NCBI RefSeq assembly: GCF_018327705.1
Contig: NZ_BNEM01000001.1
Coordinates: 3,534,001-3,598,000, forward strand
Source of the DNA: Catellatospora sp. TT07R-123
Lineage (GTDB): Bacteria; Actinomycetota; Actinomycetes; Mycobacteriales; Micromonosporaceae
Direction: 5' to 3'
DNA length: 64,000 nucleotides
A program made the position numbers and the translations under genes. Of this stretch, positions 43,302-52,874 are shown piece after piece. How positions within the stretch are numbered: the stretch's first letter is position 1; each line of letters starts with the position of its first letter. Below the pieces are notes generated by a model. The model saw only the letters and a list, made by a program, of their open reading frames with translations. It searched no databases and had not been told where the DNA came from.

Positions 43302-45158
43302 TCAGCCCTCGAAGCAGGCGGCGGAGACGGTCGGCACCACCGGAGGGCTCGGCGAGGTCGTGGGCGAGACCGGCGTGGCCGAGGCCGCGGGCGTCGGCTC
43401 CGACGACGACACCAGGAACTGGCTCAGCGGCTCCGGGTCGCGGATGGTGTTGCCGAACACCTGGAACGCCGAGCCGTCAATGTCGAGCAGCAGGTTCAGG
43501 CCCGCCCCGGTGATCGGGTTGTCGACGTACGCCACCAGGTTCGAGATCTCGGTGTGCAGCCGGGCCGGGCTCAGCTGGGCCGAGCGCAGCACGCCGTCGA
43601 CGGTGATCTCGAAGAGCAGCACCTCCTGCTCTTCGCCGAGCCCCGCGATGACCAGGTGGTCCTCCTTGGTGAAGGCCACCCCCTGCAGGTCGCTGAGCCC
43701 GGTCGGCACCAGCCTCGGCTGGCCGATCGAGAACGAGCTGAGCCGGTTGCCGTCGCGGATCAGGGCGGCGACGTACAGCTTGCCGCCGATGACCAGCGCC
43801 ATCCGGCGGCCGTCGGGGGCCACCGACATCGCGGTGACCCGGCCGGGCAGCCGCTCGTCGTGCACGGGCGCGTGCGCGCCCGCGCCCTCGCCTTCCACGG
43901 CGTGGATCTTCCCGTCGACGATCACCAGGAGCTTCGACTTGCCGCGGTCCAGCCAGGTGGGCGCCGACATGCTGTCGCCCTCGAGCCCGCTGTACACGAT
44001 CCGGTCGGCCGTGCCGATCCACAGCTGGTGTCGCCCGTACCGCTTGCGCACCAGCGCGACCGCCTCGGCCCGGCGGGACACCGCGGCGACCACGACGTTC
44101 TGGTTGACGTTGCCCAGCGCCAGCGGCGGCGCGGTGGCCGGGCCCGACGGCACCCGGCGCAGGCTGCCGTCGACCACCGCGTAGCGGCGGGGGCCGTCCT
44201 GGCCCGTGCTCTCCAGCACGGCGGCGTTCTTCGACAGGTAGGCCGTGCTGGTGGTGACCGGCACGCTCTCGGTGCGCAGCTGCAGCCCGCGGTTGGAGCG
44301 GTCCGGCCGCAGCGTCCACCACAGCTGCGCGGCCAGGTTGTCCAGCGCGGTCGCGTCGGAGACGCTGGCGGTCAGGTTGACCGTCACGTTGTCAGTGCTC
44401 AGCGTGATGTTGCCCCGCCGCGCGGTGCCCTCGGGCAGACGCGCCACCGCCCGGTCCAGCCACGACGACGGCCCGTTGACCAGCCATTCCAGCAGCCGGT
44501 TGCCCTGCTGCTCCGGCGGCACCGCGCGCGGCAGGTAGCGCAGGTCGGGCACGAGCGTCGAGGCGTCGCCGCTGCTGAGGAAGTAGACGGGCCGCACGTC
44601 GTAGTACCTCGGCACCGCCGTGTCGATGAGCAGCAGGTCGTTGGGCGGCTTGGTGATGACCAGGCCACCGGGGCTGGTGGTCGACTTGTCCACGTAGACC
44701 GTGTACGTCTTCTGGGTCAGCCGGGGCGGCTCGACCCGGCCGTCCGGGGTGAGCACGCCCAGGTGCTGCACGGAGAAGTTGACGCCGTTGGGCCCGTTGC
44801 GGGTCGGCTGCGAGGTGAACCGGACCAGGTTGACCTCGGTGCCCGGGCTCCACTCCTCGATCGCCCTGGGGCTGAGGTAGCTCTTGAGCACCTCCATCAC
44901 CTGCGCGTGCGACGCCTGCGAGCCGTGGTCGCCGGCCGCTGCCTGGAGGAACTGCTTCACCAGGTCGCCGTGCACCTCGGTGGCGGTGCGCTTGGGCGGG
45001 GTGGCCAGGGTCGCCGGCGCCACGCCCGGTCCGGCCGTGGGGCCCAGCCGGTCGCGGACCACCTCGTCGCCGGGCCCGATGCTGCACGCGCCCAGCGCGA
45101 GCGCGGCACCCGCGCCCGTGAACAGGCCCAGCAGGCGGCGGCGGTCGAGCCCGGTCAC
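43302..45158 (-). CDS. lpqB: lipoprotein LpqB
   Basis: This 618-residue lipoprotein has a Tat-like or Sec signal (RRRLLGLFTGAGAALALGAC) with lipidated C25. A GerMN domain sits near residues 65-290 and a beta-propeller-like region at 320-560. The C-terminal tail is Ser/Thr/Pro-rich. LpqB binds the outer part of MtrB and modulates MtrA phosphorylation, linking wall state to cell division. Its GTG overlaps the mtrB stop by four bases, the conserved mtrA-mtrB-lpqB order. Confidence 0.95.
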   Translation of the reverse strand: MTGLDRRRLLGLFTGAGAALALGACSIGPGDEVVRDRLGPTAGPGVAPATLATPPKRTATEVHGDLVKQFLQAAAGDHGSQASHAQVMEVLKSYLSPRAIEEWSPGTEVNLVRFTSQPTRNGPNGVNFSVQHLGVLTPDGRVEPPRLTQKTYTVYVDKSTTSPGGLVITKPPNDLLLIDTAVPRYYDVRPVYFLSSGDASTLVPDLRYLPRAVPPEQQGNRLLEWLVNGPSSWLDRAVARLPEGTARRGNITLSTDNVTVNLTASVSDATALDNLAAQLWWTLRPDRSNRGLQLRTESVPVTTSTAYLSKNAAVLESTGQDGPRRYAVVDGSLRRVPSGPATAPPLALGNVNQNVVVAAVSRRAEAVALVRKRYGRHQLWIGTADRIVYSGLEGDSMSAPTWLDRGKSKLLVIVDGKIHAVEGEGAGAHAPVHDERLPGRVTAMSVAPDGRRMALVIGGKLYVAALIRDGNRLSSFSIGQPRLVPTGLSDLQGVAFTKEDHLVIAGLGEEQEVLLFEITVDGVLRSAQLSPARLHTEISNLVAYVDNPITGAGLNLLLDIDGSAFQVFGNTIRDPEPLSQFLVSSSEPTPAASATPVSPTTSPSPPVVPTVSAACFEG

Positions 45159-46945
45159 GCCGCGGCTCCCTGCTGGCGGACCCGGTCCTCGGCACCGTCG
45201 CGCGGGGCGGGCAGGTCGGTGGGCACCAGCGGCAGCGGCGAGCCGGCGAGGCGGCCGCCGGCGCGGACCGGCAGGGTCAGCCGGAACTGGGCACCCCGGC
45301 CGGGCGCGCCCCAGGCCTCCAGCCAGCCACCGTGCAGGCGCGCGTCCTCCAGGCTGATGGACAGGCCGAGGCCGGTGCCGCCGGTCTGCCTGGCCCGCGA
45401 CGGGTCGGCCCGCCAGAACCGGTTGAACACGAGCTTGTCCTCCCCCGCCTTCAGGCCCACGCCGAAGTCGCGGACGGTGATCGCGACGGCCCGGTTGTCC
45501 ACCCCGAGCGTCACCACCACCGGCCTGCCCTCGGCATGGTCGAGCGCGTTGCCGACCAGGTTGCGCAGGATGCGCTCGACCCGGCGGCCGTCGATCTCGG
45601 CGATCACCGGCGGGTCGGGCGCGACCAGTTCCAGCGAGACGTTCAGGCGCTCGGCGACCGGTTCCAGCCGCTCGGTCACCCGGCGCACCACGGTGACCAG
45701 GTCCGTCGGCTCGGCGTCGAGCATGGCGAAGCCGGCGTCGAAGCGGCTGATCTCCAGCAGGTCGGTCAGCAGCTCCTCAAACCGGTCCAGCTCGCCCAGC
45801 AGCAGCTCGGCGCTGCGGGCCACGGCCGGTTCGAAGCTGTCGCGCTCGGAGTGGATCAGGTCGGCCGCCATCCGGACGGTGGTCAGCGGCGTACGCAGCT
45901 CGTGCGAGACGTCGGAGGTGAACCGGCGCTGGAGCCGCGACATCTCCTCCAGCCGCACGATCTGCCGTTGCAGGTTGGCCGCCATCTGGTTGAACGCGTC
46001 GGCCAGCAGGGCCAGCTCGTCCTCGCCCTTGACGGTCATCCGCTGGTCGAGCAGTCCGGCCGACAGGCGCTGGGCGGTGCGCGCCGCCACGCGGACCGGG
46101 CTGACCGTCGCGCGGGTGACCAGCGCGGTCACGACGCCGAGCAGCAGGACCAGCGCCGCGCCGATGTAATTGATGGTCGAGCGGATGTCGTCGGCGATGG
46201 CCATCTGGCTGTCGACCGGGAAGAGGTAGTAGAGCTGCACCGAGCCGTGCTTCCAGCGGGTCGGCACGGGTGAGCCGTACACGAGGTAGGTGCTCTGGCC
46301 GTCGTCGCCGCCGAGGTCGGCGGTGACGTACTGATGGCTGGACCCGCCCGCCATCACGTCGTCCTCGAGTTCCTTCGTGACGGCCTTGCCGACGTCGTGG
46401 CCCACCGGCCACACCAGGCCCTCGCTGGGCAGCGTCCGCGCGGGCTCGTCCTTGAAGCGCATCGCCACCACCACGCCGCTGGCGTCCGCGCGCTGCCCCG
46501 CCAGCGAGCTGAGCAGCAGGGTGATGTCTTGCTGGATCTTGGGGTCTTCCGCGGTCAGCATGATGTTCAGCTGCTCGGTCGCGTCGACGACGCCGTTGTC
46601 GAACCGCTGCTCGGCCTCGTGCTCGGCGCCCCGCAGCAGCGCGTCGTTGCTGCGCTTGGCCACCAGGTAGCCGAAGCCGCCGACCAGCACGCTGGAGGAC
46701 AGCAGGGTGATGGTGACCATGCGCAGTTGCAGCGAGCGGCGCCAGGTGCGCCGCCCCTGCCGCAGCACGGGCGCCAGCTTGCGCGCGGCCGGGCGCAGCG
46801 CGGGCACCCGGGCCGCCCGGCGGACCAGGCGGCTCAGGCCGAGCACCAGCTGCCGGGCGCGGGCGCCGCGCGCGGCCGAACGGCCGTCCCCGCCGCCCTC
46901 GGCGGTGTCGGACAGCAGGTCGGGGCGGGGGGTGGGGGTGGTCAC
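45155..46945 (-). CDS. mtrB: sensor histidine kinase MtrB
   Basis: This 596-residue kinase has a long basic cytosolic N-terminus (1-74), helix 1 at about 76-96, an extracellular sensor of about 160 residues, helix 2 at about 258-280, a HAMP domain, the HisKA domain with H348 in FTSDVSHELRTPL, and a HATPase domain with RNLVGNALDHAEG and GTGLGLSI. It controls MtrA, which regulates wall hydrolases, replication timing and, in Streptomyces, development. The start is GTG, 13 bases after the mtrA stop. The gene overlaps lpqB. Confidence 0.96.
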   Translation of the reverse strand: MTTPTPRPDLLSDTAEGGGDGRSAARGARARQLVLGLSRLVRRAARVPALRPAARKLAPVLRQGRRTWRRSLQLRMVTITLLSSSVLVGGFGYLVAKRSNDALLRGAEHEAEQRFDNGVVDATEQLNIMLTAEDPKIQQDITLLLSSLAGQRADASGVVVAMRFKDEPARTLPSEGLVWPVGHDVGKAVTKELEDDVMAGGSSHQYVTADLGGDDGQSTYLVYGSPVPTRWKHGSVQLYYLFPVDSQMAIADDIRSTINYIGAALVLLLGVVTALVTRATVSPVRVAARTAQRLSAGLLDQRMTVKGEDELALLADAFNQMAANLQRQIVRLEEMSRLQRRFTSDVSHELRTPLTTVRMAADLIHSERDSFEPAVARSAELLLGELDRFEELLTDLLEISRFDAGFAMLDAEPTDLVTVVRRVTERLEPVAERLNVSLELVAPDPPVIAEIDGRRVERILRNLVGNALDHAEGRPVVVTLGVDNRAVAITVRDFGVGLKAGEDKLVFNRFWRADPSRARQTGGTGLGLSISLEDARLHGGWLEAWGAPGRGAQFRLTLPVRAGGRLAGSPLPLVPTDLPAPRDGAEDRVRQQGAAA

Positions 46946-46958
46946 AGTGGGGACAAGA

Positions 46959-47648
46959 TTAGCTGGTACCGGCCTTGTAGCCCACCCCGCGCACGGTCAA
47001 GATGATCTCCGGCCGCTCCGGGTCCGGCTCGATCTTGGCGCGCAGGCGCTGCACGTGCACGTTCACCAGCCGGGTGTCGGCCGAGTGGCGGTAGCCCCAG
47101 ACCTGCTCCAGCAGCACCTCGCGCGTGAACACCTGGCGCGGCTTGCGGGCCAGCGCCACCAGCAGGTCGAACTCCAGCGGCGTCAGCTTCACCTCTTCGC
47201 CGTTGCGGGTCACGGTGTGCGCGGGCACGTCGATGACGATCTGGTTGTTCGGCGGCCCGATCGTGAGCAGTTCGGGGGTGACGTCCTCGCCGCGGCGCAG
47301 CCGGGCCCGCACCCGGGCCACCAGCTCCTTGGGCTTGAACGGCTTGACCACGTAGTCGTCGGCGCCGGACTCCAGCCCGAGCACCACGTCCACGGTGTCG
47401 CTCTTCGCGGTCAGCATCACGATCGGCACGCCGGACTCGGCGCGGATCGCGCGGCACACATCCAGGCCGCTCATGCCGGGCAGCATCAGGTCCAGCAGCA
47501 CGACGTCCGGCCGCGCCTCGCGGAACGCGGCCAGCGCCCGCTCGCCGTCGGCGACGAAGGCCGGCACGAACCCCTCACTGCGCAGCACGATGCCGAGCAT
47601 CTCCGCCAGGGCGGGATCGTCGTCCACAACGAGGACTCGGGCCCTCAT
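46959..47648 (-). CDS. mtrA: DNA-binding response regulator MtrA
   Basis: This 229-residue OmpR-type regulator has a receiver domain with D10, D11 and phosphoacceptor D53 (VVLLDLMLPGMSG) and a C-terminal winged helix (EEVKLTPLEFDLLVALARKPRQVF, then VNVHVQRLRAKIE). The near-identity to known MtrA across the linker and DNA-binding domain makes the call firm. The ATG at 47646-47648 fits the family start. It leads the mtrA-mtrB-lpqB-comF operon and is divergent from the DUF4129 cluster. Confidence 0.97.
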   Translation of the reverse strand: MRARVLVVDDDPALAEMLGIVLRSEGFVPAFVADGERALAAFREARPDVVLLDLMLPGMSGLDVCRAIRAESGVPIVMLTAKSDTVDVVLGLESGADDYVVKPFKPKELVARVRARLRRGEDVTPELLTIGPPNNQIVIDVPAHTVTRNGEEVKLTPLEFDLLVALARKPRQVFTREVLLEQVWGYRHSADTRLVNVHVQRLRAKIEPDPERPEIILTVRGVGYKAGTS

Positions 47649-47865
47649 CCAGTCGCTCCAGGCAGCATCGGCTCGTTCATGCCGTCCAATATTCCATCCC
47701 ATCCCGCAAGACACGAACCGGCTTCGCGGATCTCGTCCGATCGGCCAGGGTAGGCACCCCGCGACCGGCTACGCCGGACGAGGGTGGGGACCACGCGACT
47801 GGCCCCGGCGTGCCAGGATGGCGGGCGCTGCCCCACCCCCACCCCCACACCCCCCGGAGCACCCC

Positions 47866-48717
47866 TTGGACCGCGCCGCGCCGGTCGCGCACCAGCCGCC
47901 GCACGAGCGAGCCGTGCCGCTGCGCCCGCTCACCCTCGGCGAGCTGCTGGACGCGGCGATGCAGCTGGTGCACCGCAACGCGCGCACGCTGCTGACGGCG
48001 GCCGCGGTGCTGGCCGTGCTGGAGCAGGCGGTGCTGTACCCGTCCCGGCTCGCCCTGGACTACCACCTCGCCTCCGGCCCGCCCGACCTGTTCTCCGACT
48101 ACTGGCCGGTCTTCGCGCTCGGCATGGGCCTCGAAGCGATGATCATCGTGGCGCTCGGCCTGGTCACGGGCCGGGCCGTCGTCGCCGACGTCACCGGGGT
48201 GCCGGCCCGCGCGCTGGGCCGCCTCCGCGCCTCGATGATCGCCAAGACCGCGCTGGTGGCCCTGCTCGCGGGCGCCCCGGCCCTGTTCGGCGCGTTCCTG
48301 GGCCCGGTGTGGCTGGTCGGCTACCCCCTGTTCGGGCTGGCCGCCGTGGCGCTGTACGTCGAGCGGCGCAGCCCCGCCGGGGCGCTGGGCCGGGCCGCGG
48401 CCCTGGCGTTCCGGGGCGGCCTGCGCGTCACCGGCGTACGCCTGCTGGGCTGGGTGGCCTGGGCGCTGCTGCGGTTCGGCTTCTTCCTCGGCGTCATCGC
48501 CGGGGAGGACTTCCTCCCGCTGGACCACGCGGGCTACGACTGGGTGCTGCTGCCCGCGCTGGTGCTGGCCAACGCGCTGGCGTACGCCAGCCTGGCCGCG
48601 CTCGACGCCGCCCTGCTGGTCGAGTCCCGGGCCCGGGTCGAGGGCCTCGACATCTGGCTCAACCGCGCCGCGCTGCGCCGCCCGCTGACCGCCGACGCCC
48701 TGGTGGTGACGCGATGA
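47866..48717 (+). CDS. membrane protein heading the DUF4129/MoxR cluster
   Basis: This protein of about 283 residues has roughly six membrane helices (near 45-65, 80-105, 125-150, 155-175, 185-210 and 220-245) after a cytosolic start with VPLRPLTLGELLDAAMQLVHRNARTL. That opening recurs in actinobacterial membrane proteins related to the glycerophosphodiesterase membrane domain. The start is uncertain: TTG at 47866 has GGAG six bases before it; ATG at 47818 would add a proline-rich tail without a ribosome binding site. It overlaps the next gene by four bases. Function unknown. Confidence 0.75.
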   Translation: MDRAAPVAHQPPHERAVPLRPLTLGELLDAAMQLVHRNARTLLTAAAVLAVLEQAVLYPSRLALDYHLASGPPDLFSDYWPVFALGMGLEAMIIVALGLVTGRAVVADVTGVPARALGRLRASMIAKTALVALLAGAPALFGAFLGPVWLVGYPLFGLAAVALYVERRSPAGALGRAAALAFRGGLRVTGVRLLGWVAWALLRFGFFLGVIAGEDFLPLDHAGYDWVLLPALVLANALAYASLAALDAALLVESRARVEGLDIWLNRAALRRPLTADALVVTR

Positions 48718-49289
48718 GGTGGTGGGACGAAGCGGTCGCCGCCTGGAGCGACCACATGTCGCTCGGCCTGACCCTGCTGTGCCTGATCGTGCTGGCCGGG
48801 GTGGTCGGCCTGCTCTGGCTGACCTGGCCGGCCTGGCTGCCGAACAGGTGGAACCTGACGAAGGGCTGGGGCCGGCGGCACAAGCGGCCCAAGCGCGCGG
48901 AGCAGGCCGTCGTGGTGACCGAGGAGGAGATCGCCGCGGTCGAGGCGGCCCCGGACGAGCTGCCCGACGTCGCCCCCGCCGTCTTCGCCACGCTGGCCGA
49001 CCGGCTCGCGGCCCAGGGCCGCTACGCCGAGGCGGTCCGGGAGCGGCTGCGCGCCATCGTCCGCGAGCTGGTCGACCGCGACGTGGTCGGCGCCCAGCCC
49101 GGCCTGACCGTGGCCGAACTGGCGCGCGCCGCGGGCGCGGCCCGGCCCGAACTGGCCCCGGCGGTGACGACCGCGACCGAGACCTTCTCCACCATCTGGT
49201 ACGGCAGGCGCCCCGCCACCGCCGACCACGACGCGACGGTCAAGGACTGCCTCGACCGCGTCCACGAGCAGCTGCGAGGCCGGGCATGA
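48714..49289 (+). CDS. DUF4129 domain membrane protein
   Basis: This 191-residue protein has one membrane helix (about 17-38) and a cytosolic helical domain with GRYAEAVRERLRAIVRELVDRD and GLTVAELARAAG, which marks the DUF4129 family. In other bacteria DUF4129 occurs with transglutaminase-like proteins and MoxR/DUF58 partners. Start and stop are each shared as four-base ATGA overlaps with the neighbours, so it is part of a tightly coupled operon. Confidence 0.83.
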   Translation: MRWWDEAVAAWSDHMSLGLTLLCLIVLAGVVGLLWLTWPAWLPNRWNLTKGWGRRHKRPKRAEQAVVVTEEEIAAVEAAPDELPDVAPAVFATLADRLAAQGRYAEAVRERLRAIVRELVDRDVVGAQPGLTVAELARAAGAARPELAPAVTTATETFSTIWYGRRPATADHDATVKDCLDRVHEQLRGRA

Positions 49290-50593
49290 CGCCTGCGAAG
49301 AAGCGCCGCGCGCTGCGGCTGGTCCTGCCGTTCGTGCCGGTGGTGGCGCTGATCGCGGTCACGCTGACCGCGCACGCGGTCGAGCAGACCGACCCGGCCG
49401 AGCCGGCGTACCTCGCGCCGACCTCGCCCGGTGCGACGGGCGGCCGCGACCTGGCCGAGCTGCTGCGCCAGCGCGGCGTCGCGGTCCTCACCGAGACCCG
49501 CACCGGCGACGCGCTGCGGCACATGGACCGGATCGGCAGCGACGTCACGCTGTTCGTCCCGGCCCCGCGCTACGTGCACCCCGACTACCGCAAGGTCGTC
49601 GACCTGGCGCCGGACGGGGCCACCGTGGTCCTGGTCGAGCCGGGTTCGGAGCTGGCCGACTTCGTGCCGCCGCTCGGCGTGCTCGACCGCCGCTGGGCCA
49701 CCGCGGTGACCGGGCCGGGTCCGGGCTGCACGCTGACCTCGGCCGGACCGGCGGCGGTGACGCGCACCCGGTTCCTCAAGCACAAGTACAGCCGCGAGGA
49801 GCCGGTGTTCTGCTACGACGACGGCCTGGCCCAGCTGCGCTACAACGACGTCGAGTTCATCGCCGTGGGCAGCGACGAGCCGTTCCGGGCCGACCGGCTG
49901 GCCGAGCACGACAACAGCCGCCTGGCCGCCGACCTGCTCAGCCGCCACAAGACGCTGATCTGGCTCGACCTGCACGCCCCCGAGGCCGCGCCGCCGGACG
50001 AGCCCGTCGTGGTGGTGACGGCCAGCCCGGCGCCCGGAGCCTCCCCAGCGCCGCCCGGCACCGTGTACCAGCGCCCGAACGACGAGCCCGGCGCCGAGGC
50101 TGACGACGACGGCGACCCGGACCCGGGCTCGTTGCCGGACATTCCGCCGCCGCCCAGCCCGTTCCCCGACTGGACGTTCTGGACCGTGCTGCTGCTCCTG
50201 CTCGCCGGGCTGCTGCTGGCGCTGGCCAAGGGCCGGCGGCTGGGCGCCCCGGCGGTCGAACCGCTGCCGGTCGAGGTGCGCGGCGCCGAGACGGCGCTCG
50301 GCCGAGGCCGCCTCTACCAGCGCGCCCGCGCCCGCGGCCCGGCGCTGGAGACGCTGCGCACCGGCGCCCGCACCCGGCTGCGCGCCGCACTGGGCCTGCC
50401 CCCGACCGCCGACCGGGAGCAGCTGGCCGACGCGCTGGAGGCGCGCCTGCCCGGCCGCCGCGCCCAGCTCGACGACCTGCTGTACGGCCCCGAACCGAGC
50501 TCCGACGCCGAGCTGCACGCCCGCGCCGCCGAACTGAAGACGCTGGTCGACACCGTGACCGGCACCCGCATCAACGAAGGAGAGCACCGGTGA
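49286..50593 (+). CDS. DUF4350 domain membrane protein
   Basis: This 435-residue protein has an N-terminal helix (about 11-31), an extracellular domain of about 240 residues with SPGATGGRDLAELLRQRGV (the DUF4350 pattern, related to glutamine-amidotransferase-like folds), a Pro/Asp-rich spacer, a second helix near 297-314 and a cytosolic tail. It overlaps DUF4129 upstream and MoxR downstream by four bases each. It is probably a membrane partner of the MoxR ATPase; the biochemical role is unknown. Confidence 0.83.
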   Translation: MTPAKKRRALRLVLPFVPVVALIAVTLTAHAVEQTDPAEPAYLAPTSPGATGGRDLAELLRQRGVAVLTETRTGDALRHMDRIGSDVTLFVPAPRYVHPDYRKVVDLAPDGATVVLVEPGSELADFVPPLGVLDRRWATAVTGPGPGCTLTSAGPAAVTRTRFLKHKYSREEPVFCYDDGLAQLRYNDVEFIAVGSDEPFRADRLAEHDNSRLAADLLSRHKTLIWLDLHAPEAAPPDEPVVVVTASPAPGASPAPPGTVYQRPNDEPGAEADDDGDPDPGSLPDIPPPPSPFPDWTFWTVLLLLLAGLLLALAKGRRLGAPAVEPLPVEVRGAETALGRGRLYQRARARGPALETLRTGARTRLRAALGLPPTADREQLADALEARLPGRRAQLDDLLYGPEPSSDAELHARAAELKTLVDTVTGTRINEGEHR

Positions 50594-51567
50594 CCGAGCC
50601 GCTGACGTTCGAACCCGCCGACCCGGCCCGCGAGGCGCTCGGCCGCCTGCGCACCGAGGTCGCCAAGGCCGTGGTGGGCCAGGACGGCGTGGTGGCCGGG
50701 CTGGTCATCGCCCTGCTGTGCCGGGGGCACGTGCTGCTGGAGGGCCCGCCCGGCGTGGCCAAGACGCTGCTCGTGCGCACCCTGGCCGCGTCGCTGAAGC
50801 TGGACATGAAGCGGGTCCAGTTCACCCCCGACCTGATGCCCGGCGACGTCACCGGGTCGGTCATCTACGACCCGCGGACCACCGAGTTCCAGTTCCGGCC
50901 GGGCCCGGTCTTCACGAACCTGCTGCTGGCCGACGAGATCAACCGTACGCCGCCGAAGACCCAGTCGTCGCTGCTGGAGGTCATGGAGGAGCGCCAGGTC
51001 TCCGCCGACGGCGTGACCCGGCCGCTGCCCGACCCGTTCCTGGTCGCCGCGACCCAGAACCCGGTCGAGCACGAGGGCACCTACCCGCTGCCCGAGGCGC
51101 AGGTGGACCGGTTCCTGCTGAAGCTGACCGTGCCGCTGCCCACCCGCGACGAGGAGCTGGGCGTGCTGCGCGCCCACCACGGCGGATTCGACCCGCGCGA
51201 CCTGAAGGCGGTCGGCGTCCAGGCCGTGGCCGGGGCCGCCGAGCTGGCCGCCGCCCGCGAGGCGGTCGGCCGCATCACCGTCGCCGACGGCGTCATGGCG
51301 TACATCGTGGACGTCTGCCGGGCGACGCGGGCCATGCCCTCGGTCGAGCTCGGCGCCTCCCCGCGCGGGGCCACCTCGCTGCTGGCCACGTCGAAGGCGT
51401 GGGCGTGGCTGGCCGGGCGCGACCACGTCACGCCCGACGACGTGAAGATCATGGCGCGGCCGACGCTGCGGCACCGGCTGCGGCTGACCCCGGAGGCGGA
51501 GCTGGAGGGCGTCACCGCCGACGCGGTGCTCGACTCCGTGCTGGCGACCGTCCCGACGCCCCGCTGA
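50590..51567 (+). CDS. MoxR-family AAA+ ATPase
   Basis: This 325-residue cytosolic ATPase has Walker A GPPGVAKT (about 52-59), Walker B LLLADEINR, sensor 1 VAATQNP and an arginine-rich C-terminal lid. MoxR proteins act as chaperones that insert cofactors or activate partner complexes, usually with the von Willebrand-like DUF58 protein encoded next. The GTG start overlaps the DUF4350 stop (GTGA), and its stop overlaps the DUF58 start by one base. Confidence 0.95.
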   Translation: MTEPLTFEPADPAREALGRLRTEVAKAVVGQDGVVAGLVIALLCRGHVLLEGPPGVAKTLLVRTLAASLKLDMKRVQFTPDLMPGDVTGSVIYDPRTTEFQFRPGPVFTNLLLADEINRTPPKTQSSLLEVMEERQVSADGVTRPLPDPFLVAATQNPVEHEGTYPLPEAQVDRFLLKLTVPLPTRDEELGVLRAHHGGFDPRDLKAVGVQAVAGAAELAAAREAVGRITVADGVMAYIVDVCRATRAMPSVELGASPRGATSLLATSKAWAWLAGRDHVTPDDVKIMARPTLRHRLRLTPEAELEGVTADAVLDSVLATVPTPR

Positions 51568-52874
51568 TGCCCACCGCACGCACCGCCGCACTGGCGGCCG
51601 CGGGCTGCGTCGCGGTCATCGCCGGGTCGATCCTGGGCGTGTACCCGCAGGCCGTGTTCGGCGCGGTGGTGGCCCTGCTCGCCGCGCTGGTGGCCGTCGA
51701 CCGGTCCCGGGCCGTGGACCCGAGGCGGCTGACCCTGGCCCGCAGCGGCGCGCGCACCGTCCGGCTCGGCGAGTCCACCCAGGTCGCGCTGTCGGTGCGC
51801 AACCCGACCGGCACCGGCGGGCGGCTGCGGGTCCGCGACGCGTGGACGCCCTCGGCGGGCGCCGCGGACGAGCCGTACGAGCTGAGCCTGCCCGCAGGCG
51901 CCACGGCCCTGCTGCCCACGGTGCTCACCCCCACCCGGCGCGGCGACCGGCCCGCCGGGCGGGTGACCGTCCGCAGCCTCGGCCCGTGGGGGCTGGCGTT
52001 CCGGCAGGCCGATCACGACGTGGCGTGGACGCTGCGGGTGCTGCCCCGGTTCGCCTCGCGCAAGCACCTGCCGGAGAAGCTGTCGCGCCTGCGCACCGTC
52101 GAGGGCAGCACCGCGATCCGGGGCCGGGGCCAGGGCAGCGAGTTCGACGTGCTGCGCGAGTACGTCCCCGGCGACGACGTCCGCTCCATCGACTGGCGGG
52201 CCACCGCCCGCCGCGGCGACGTCATGCTGCGCACCTGGCGCCCCGAGCGGTCGCGCCGGGTGGTCTGCGTGCTCGACACCGGCCGCACCAGCGCGGTGCG
52301 CGTCGGCGACGAGCCGCGCCTGGACGCGGCGATGGACGCGGCGCTGCTGCTGGCCGCCGTGGCCCGCGAAGCCGGTGACCAGGTCGACCTCATCGCCGCC
52401 GACCACCGGGTCCGCACCGTGGTCACCGCCGTGCAGGGCCGGTCGCTGCTGCCGCGCCTGATCGAGGCCGTCGCGCCGCTTCATCCCGCGATGGTCGAGA
52501 CCGACTTCGAGCTGATCACCAGCGAGGTGCTGCGCCGCGAGCGCAAGCGCAGCCTGGTGGTGGTGTTCACCGCGCTGGAGCCGGGAGCGCTGGGCGAGGG
52601 CCTGCTCCCGGTGCTGCCGAGGCTCGCGGCCCGGCACCGGGTGCTGGTCGCGGCCGTGCACGACCATGCGCTCACCGAACTGGCCGCCCGGCCGCTGGAC
52701 GTGCCCAACGACGTCTACACCGCGGCCGCCGGGGCGCGGGCGCTGGCCGACCGCGAGCGCATCGCGGGCGCGCTCAGCCGCAACGGCGTCACCGTGCTGG
52801 ACTTCCCGGCCGACGTGTTCGCCAGCCGGGTCACCGACGCCTACCTCGACCTCAAGGCCTCAGGAAAGCTCTGA
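51567..52874 (+). CDS. DUF58 domain-containing membrane protein
   Basis: This 435-residue protein has two N-terminal helices (about 7-24 and 28-47), an extracytosolic or cytosolic beta-rich region, and the DUF58 signature GRGQGSEFDVLREYVPGDDVRSIDWRATAR (read in two parts, about 188-216) followed by a von Willebrand-A-like fold (VVCVLDTGRTS). DUF58 proteins work with MoxR ATPases. It ends the five-gene coupled operon, and its last 15 bases overlap the convergent SpoIIM-like gene. Confidence 0.92.
   Translation: MPTARTAALAAAGCVAVIAGSILGVYPQAVFGAVVALLAALVAVDRSRAVDPRRLTLARSGARTVRLGESTQVALSVRNPTGTGGRLRVRDAWTPSAGAADEPYELSLPAGATALLPTVLTPTRRGDRPAGRVTVRSLGPWGLAFRQADHDVAWTLRVLPRFASRKHLPEKLSRLRTVEGSTAIRGRGQGSEFDVLREYVPGDDVRSIDWRATARRGDVMLRTWRPERSRRVVCVLDTGRTSAVRVGDEPRLDAAMDAALLLAAVAREAGDQVDLIAADHRVRTVVTAVQGRSLLPRLIEAVAPLHPAMVETDFELITSEVLRRERKRSLVVVFTALEPGALGEGLLPVLPRLAARHRVLVAAVHDHALTELAARPLDVPNDVYTAAAGARALADRERIAGALSRNGVTVLDFPADVFASRVTDAYLDLKASGKL

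Noticed and set aside
42465-46169. Long plus-strand open frame opposite comF, lpqB and mtrB
   Set aside because: It covers three well-supported minus-strand genes and encodes Arg/Gln/His-rich sequence without family features.
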